Source of the DNA: Phoenix dactylifera
Lineage: Eukaryota > Streptophyta > Magnoliopsida > Arecales > Arecaceae
Direction of reading: 5' to 3'
DNA length: 64,000 nucleotides
NCBI RefSeq assembly: GCF_009389715.1
Contig: NC_052399.1
Span: 29,893,146-29,957,145 of the forward strand
The translations under genes were made by a program, and so were the position numbers. This document shows positions 59,487 to 64,000 of this stretch, piece by piece. The first letter of the stretch is position 1; every line of letters starts with the position of its first letter. The notes beneath the pieces are model-generated. The model made no database searches and was not told the DNA's origin. It was given only the letters and a program-made list of their open reading frames with translations.

Positions 59487-62400
59487 TCAATGTGCAACAA
59501 TGATAGATTCAATTAGATCACGAAGAGGTGCAAGTTCACCCTCATCGATCAGACGGAATTCCTGCAAAACAAATGAATCAAGAACAAGCAGTTAGATGAA
59601 TGAAGCATTCAGCTATATATTTCAGTATTTAATGAATCACAAATTAAGAACACTTGATTTTGGCCAAAGAATGGTACAGCTAAAAATGTAAATATTGTCA
59701 TCTGATAAGTTTAGCATTGAGTAAGGAGATGGCATAACAATCGGCCATTCTGGATTTATGGCTGCATGTAATAAATGTTGAAGAGTATGATGTAATAACC
59801 ATCATATTTTAAAGGTATCATTTGCACAACTATTAAAAATATGATCTCAAATCTGGGTAGGAGCTTAAGAACCCACAACGTAAATTAGCACAGTAATTAA
59901 GCCACATTACATTCCACAGCTAGAAACCCAAATATGGAACATCAGTAAGATATTGCTCAACCCCTAGTAGGAATTCATACATATTAAGGTTCGAAGGTTT
60001 ACATGAGCACTTTTTGCTATCAGTTTGTGGCTTTACTGGTCCCTATAGTACATGCATTCAAAAGGATCTGGATCTATAAATGAATCACAAAAGTACAGAG
60101 ACGAGTTCATAGCTCCAAAGTACATGCTTGTTGATTAAGAATCTGAAACTTCACCACCTTAAAGTTTGCTTCAAAGCAAATGTAGACCAGCAGCTAGAAG
60201 AAACATTTTTGGATACAAACCACATCTAGATTAAGCACAGAAAATCAACACTGACCTCTTTCACAACATATCTCTTATCATAAGCTGTATTTCCAAAGCT
60301 AAGTTTTGCTCTTGTTCACAAGTAATAACTGTCTTTATTTTGGTATGTCAGCTGAGAAAAATATTGCCTATAAACAGTGCATTGATTACAGAAAGAGCTT
60401 AATACGTACCAACTGGAATGATGGTTTTCCACTTTCATTAAGTTCTGCAAGCTTATTTCTACATCACAATTTAAGAAAGTTGGCCTCTATACCTTGTAAT
60501 ACTTTAACAAAGACATCAGTTCCTCAAATATGAGGGTATATTAAGTAACTTCCCCTTATCAGGTACAGAAAGTGCCTCATACTTCAGCTTGAACAAGCTT
60601 AAGGAGTACAATCATTCTGCTTTGGCTGCATTCATTTGTTTTCAGAAAGAATGCTGCCACATTGTCCCAAAAACTAAGGTTATTGATTTGGGCAAAAATG
60701 CTAACTTTGTCCTTGGCAGTTCAGAAAAATCCATGAGTTGCAGCCATTTCAGGGAGGTTTTGGTGGATACAAAGCATTTTCTTTCAAGAGAAGCTAAAGA
60801 TCATAAGCTTTTCTCGTGGTATTAGCCAGTATGTCCACTAAATTTAAATTGGTTCTTCTTCAAAGAAGGGACACAAATGGTAACTAATTCTGCATAAATT
60901 CTGATGTCATTGCAAACTCTCTTCCTTTCATAAATAAAAGAAGTATGCACAAGAATATGATTGTGACATAGATGCATTTATTCCTTTAGTAATTACCTCA
61001 CAAATGGTGATGCAAAAATGAAGAGATGCAGATCCTAATTTCCAGTAAGCGAAAATCGATCTCAACCAATGTCAGCTGATTAATTTTATAGAGGTGGTCT
61101 ATCTAAGAAATGTAGCATAATGATCGTTGCTCCTTTTTTTGGAGCAATACAGTGATAATGGACCACCACCAAGGTTTGAACCTTCAGTTTGGATCCTCTC
61201 CAGTCTGCCCCATGCATTAAACCGGCGCTGCCCCATCACAGGCCATCATGCAATACATGGATGGCACTGATGGTAAGATTGGATCTATTTGATCCAGTCA
61301 TGAACTTGAGAGGATCCCAACTCTTGAATATTGGTCCTCCCCTAAAGTCAAGCCCTTAAGAGAGGGGTACCAACCAACTGAGCGAACAACTATTGGCCAG
61401 AAAGATCATTAAAAAGGCCAACCCATTTATGGTCCCAACAATTTATGCCCTAGGAGGGGTGTTCCGGGTGTTAGATCAAACCTTTGACTTTTTTTTTCAA
61501 CAAAGTGGCTGCCCCAAGAGTCGAATCATGCTTGTCAGCCCAAGCCTTTTACCATTGCAACAAGTAATGACCCCTAATTGGCCAGAAGATCATTGCCAGT
61601 ACCAAAAATTGTCTTGCAAATGACATTGTGATGTACACTTCATTGCAAATTCTAATCTACATCTCCCACCACAAGAAGAAACTCACCTTGATATGGGAAA
61701 AAAAGAATATTTACGATATAAGGTATGAAGGACATCAGTTGAGATATCTAAAATTATTATGGATCTTATATTTCTAAGAAAAGAGCATTCCAATGCGCGA
61801 GGCTCCCACCATTATAGGTTTGGGAGGGTTAGATGTATACAGCTTTATCCCCATGCACGGATAGACATTTTCTTCGTTTGAAACCCGTGACACCCTATGC
61901 AACAAATGGGTCTTACATTTCTAATTATTTCAAACCATATTATTGCATAAAATGTTGAAAAATATAACGAGAAGATAATTTAAAATCTCGATGCAATCTG
62001 GACTCGAAAATCAATGATTTACTAGCTAGCAGTCAAATCTTTGATGGAGTCTCACAAACATTGGATATTGGCATCTCACTATAAGTATCTCCTTTAGAGG
62101 AGAAAGTGTGTAATTTTGTTGAATTTTTGTACATGTCAAAACCACATGGCGAAGCCTCTTCTGTATTTTCCAGAAATTAAAAAAAAAAAAAAAACTTGTA
62201 TAACACAAAGCACTTCCATACACTTCCTTTGCATGGACCAAAAATTGGAGCTGGACATGTTGTAACCTGAGAGCTGAACTGTTGCCATGTTAAGAAGCTT
62301 TGACATTCTTCTAGCAACCATGAATTTTTATAGAGGGAATAAATACTGAGGAAACAGTAATATCAACTAATAACTAAAAATATATGGAATCATTGTGAAA

Positions 62401-63619
62401 TGAAGTTTCAGATATAACTGATTTTTATCTTCAGTAACATTTTATTCTTGATAAGGACTCAGGATAATATTATTTTATAGTTCTAGTCCAAGATGCAGGG
62501 CATAAATCATCTAGATATGGCAGATAAATTGCAACAAAGATCTTCAGGAAGAGTCAGTTATGTCATGTAAACCAAGGCAAGAGGAAAGAGTAGCCAGCTA
62601 GATAGTCTGCTAAACACCAGAATAAAATACTGCTTGCTTACATCAAGGATAGATATTTACCCATATAAATAAAATGAAGTGCTTGAAGCAAGTATTGAGA
62701 TGAGCCTCTTCCTTCAGACTCACAATTTTTTGAAAATGTGAATGATAAATATGAGCATACACCCGAAACAGACGTTTGAATATCGTTTTGACAACATCAT
62801 GAAAATTTGGAGGAAATGGCACCCCTGAAGTAGATATCAGTAAGTCAGAACTGATAAAAATTCAAGGGGCACAAACCATTATATCTCTTGAGCATTATAT
62901 CTATCTCATGGACATATAAGTACCAAGTTTTTGTGGAAATATGTTTTCATCATCAAGCTGCGATTCGATCCAGTCCATCAAATAATCTACATATTTTGGC
63001 GCAGAAACCTCGATAGGCTTTTTAATTTGAACTCCATCGGCCCACCTATACTCAAACCTGTAGAATTTCATCCCCCATTAGAGCATATCCTAGAGAAACA
63101 ATGCTTCATTCAACTATTTTTGCTGACAGAAAAAGATTAGAAATTGCACTCATATGCATTTATTAAAATAAATCCAAATAGGATTGACCAGTGGTGATAG
63201 AATAATACTTTGCTCCTGCTGACATTGTTGGGCAGCTGGTTGGTGTGCAAAATTCTATGAGAGTGCCATACAAAATATTAACCTGATTGAAGAAGTCAAC
63301 AGCTGCAGAGGAAAAAATGAAGTACGGAATTAAAATAACAAATGTTAAGATCCAGTAATCCAGGGGAAAAGTTTTTCAGGTGGACTGAGTTGCCCGTCAA
63401 TGATGGAAAAAATGACATATAAGCAAGCATAGAGATATGATAATGTCCTATTCTATATATCACCACCATAGTAGTTCTACATGGAAATACTCAGAGTGTT
63501 AGAGCTATACTATTGACAGCAAGCCATTCATTAAGGTCCTCCCCAGGTGGTAATCGTACAGCCTCCCTTAGGTTCCCACTACCTAATGTAGCATCAATGT
63601 GTCTTTTCAGCTGCGCCCC
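59487..63619 (-). CDS. MOB1 kinase activator (3' five exons; 5' end outside window)
   Basis: Exons 63619-63511, 63302-63209, 63057-62924, 62824-62661 and 59561-59487 (TGA) join in frame into 191 residues, from [20 protein letters not shown] to [12 protein letters not shown]1 is about 215 residues, so roughly the first 20-25 (MSLFGLG-type start) lie upstream of base 64000. The zinc-site residues are present: the CTPTSC cysteine pair and the two histidines of HIYHSH. Conserved blocks [27 protein letters not shown] and [17 protein letters not shown] leave no doubt about the family. MOB1 binds and activates NDR/Hippo-type kinases in growth and cytokinesis. The usual FTHEF near the C-terminus reads FIWEF across the last exon junction, and the tail [18 protein letters not shown] is slightly divergent. 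The last intron is 3.1 kb and holds SINEs. Confidence 0.95.
61134..61390 (-). mobile_element. Possible tRNA-like SINE, older copy
   Basis: On the minus strand it opens GCTCAGTTGGTTGGTACC (A-box-like) and has ATATTCAAGAGTTGGGATCC at B-box distance, then a body ending in an A-run (61134-61140 on the plus strand is poly-T). No target duplication found. It lies immediately next to the SINE at 61411. Confidence 0.4.
61411..61576 (-). mobile_element. tRNA-derived SINE with 18-bp target duplication
   Basis: Near-exact repeats ATTGGCCAGAAAGATCATT (61392-61410) and ATTGGCCAGAAGATCATT (61577-61594) flank a 166-bp insert. Read on the minus strand it has GTTGCAATGGTAAAAGGCTT (A-box region) and GATTCGACTCTTGGGGCAG (B-box region), and it ends in a short T run, as several plant SINEs do. 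It lies in the last intron of the MOB1 gene. Confidence 0.75.
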
Positions 63620-64000
63620 CTGTTTGATAACAACGAAAAATGAGTATAAGAAATCATGCTTGGCAAATTTTGTGGATTTCAGTGACCCAGAGTTGAGTGT
63701 ATTGTGAACTGCATCAAACTAAAATTTTGTTCAAATGCTTATGTTACAAAACTAAAAAGCTCACACAAATAAATATATGCAGCAGAAAAAAAAAATTATT
63801 TTAAGGACAGGGGAGACAAAGATCTTACTTGAGATGTGTGAGTGTTTCATATTGTGTCACTAGAATTTTTTTCAATTAACCATCAAACTGACATATGCCA
63901 TCCCATTTTTGGACACAGCTTACCTTCCAAAACAGTATAACTATGATCCTGGTGAATTTGGTAATGTGTGGATGGTGAAGAATGGATCGCAAGTGTTTGA
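63620..64000. other. MOB1 intron sequence running off the window
   Basis: Upstream of exon 63619 with a CAAACAG acceptor. The first MOB1 exon was searched for and is not in this stretch. Confidence 0.6.

Overview
This 64-kb window is plant nuclear DNA and is probably monocot. Genes start in GC-rich exons, are split by long AT-rich introns, and sit among degenerate transposons. The repeat style (GGTACCGG-type hAT ends, Au SINE) and the protein sequences suggest a palm, but that is inference. No bacterial, organellar or viral genome features were seen.

Six host genes can be supported. From left to right: (1) an intronless clathrin-assembly (AP180/PICALM-type ANTH) gene, minus, 3255-5105. (2) A two-exon gene for an 82-residue membrane-anchored protein of the small plant family usually labelled 'methyltransferase-related', minus, 11009-11862. 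(3) A six-exon RAD7/rhp7-like leucine-rich-repeat gene, minus, 14324-21738, whose exons join in frame into 953 codons. (4) A two-exon GPI-anchored protein gene, minus, 22868-31037; its signal-peptide exon lies 7.5 kb upstream of the rest. (5) A plant O-fucosyltransferase gene, plus, 48092-57495, with at least eight exons and one GC-AG intron. (6) The 3' five exons of a MOB1 kinase-activator gene, minus, 59487-63619; its first exon is beyond the right edge.

Between and inside these genes is a well-preserved record of insertions, several with target-site duplications (TSDs) visible by eye: a 570-bp non-autonomous CACTA element (TSD CAG); two opposite-facing copies of one MITE; a decayed hAT-like region with a transposase-tail relic; a 2.4-kb solo LTR (TSD ATTCT) in the GPI-gene intron; a 116-bp poly(A)-tailed retroposon (17-bp TSD); a 426-bp TRIM element with primer-binding site; an Au SINE and a second tRNA-like SINE (18-bp TSD); RTE-type LINE relics; and a 930-bp GC-rich hAT element (TSD ATTCCATG) made of tandem modules with long hairpins, inside the GC-AG intron of the O-fucosyltransferase gene.

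The stretch from about 33.8 to 48 kb is gene-poor. The genes do not form an operon-like unit. They are unrelated housekeeping genes (endocytosis, DNA repair, cell wall, Hippo/NDR signalling), as expected of plant euchromatin.
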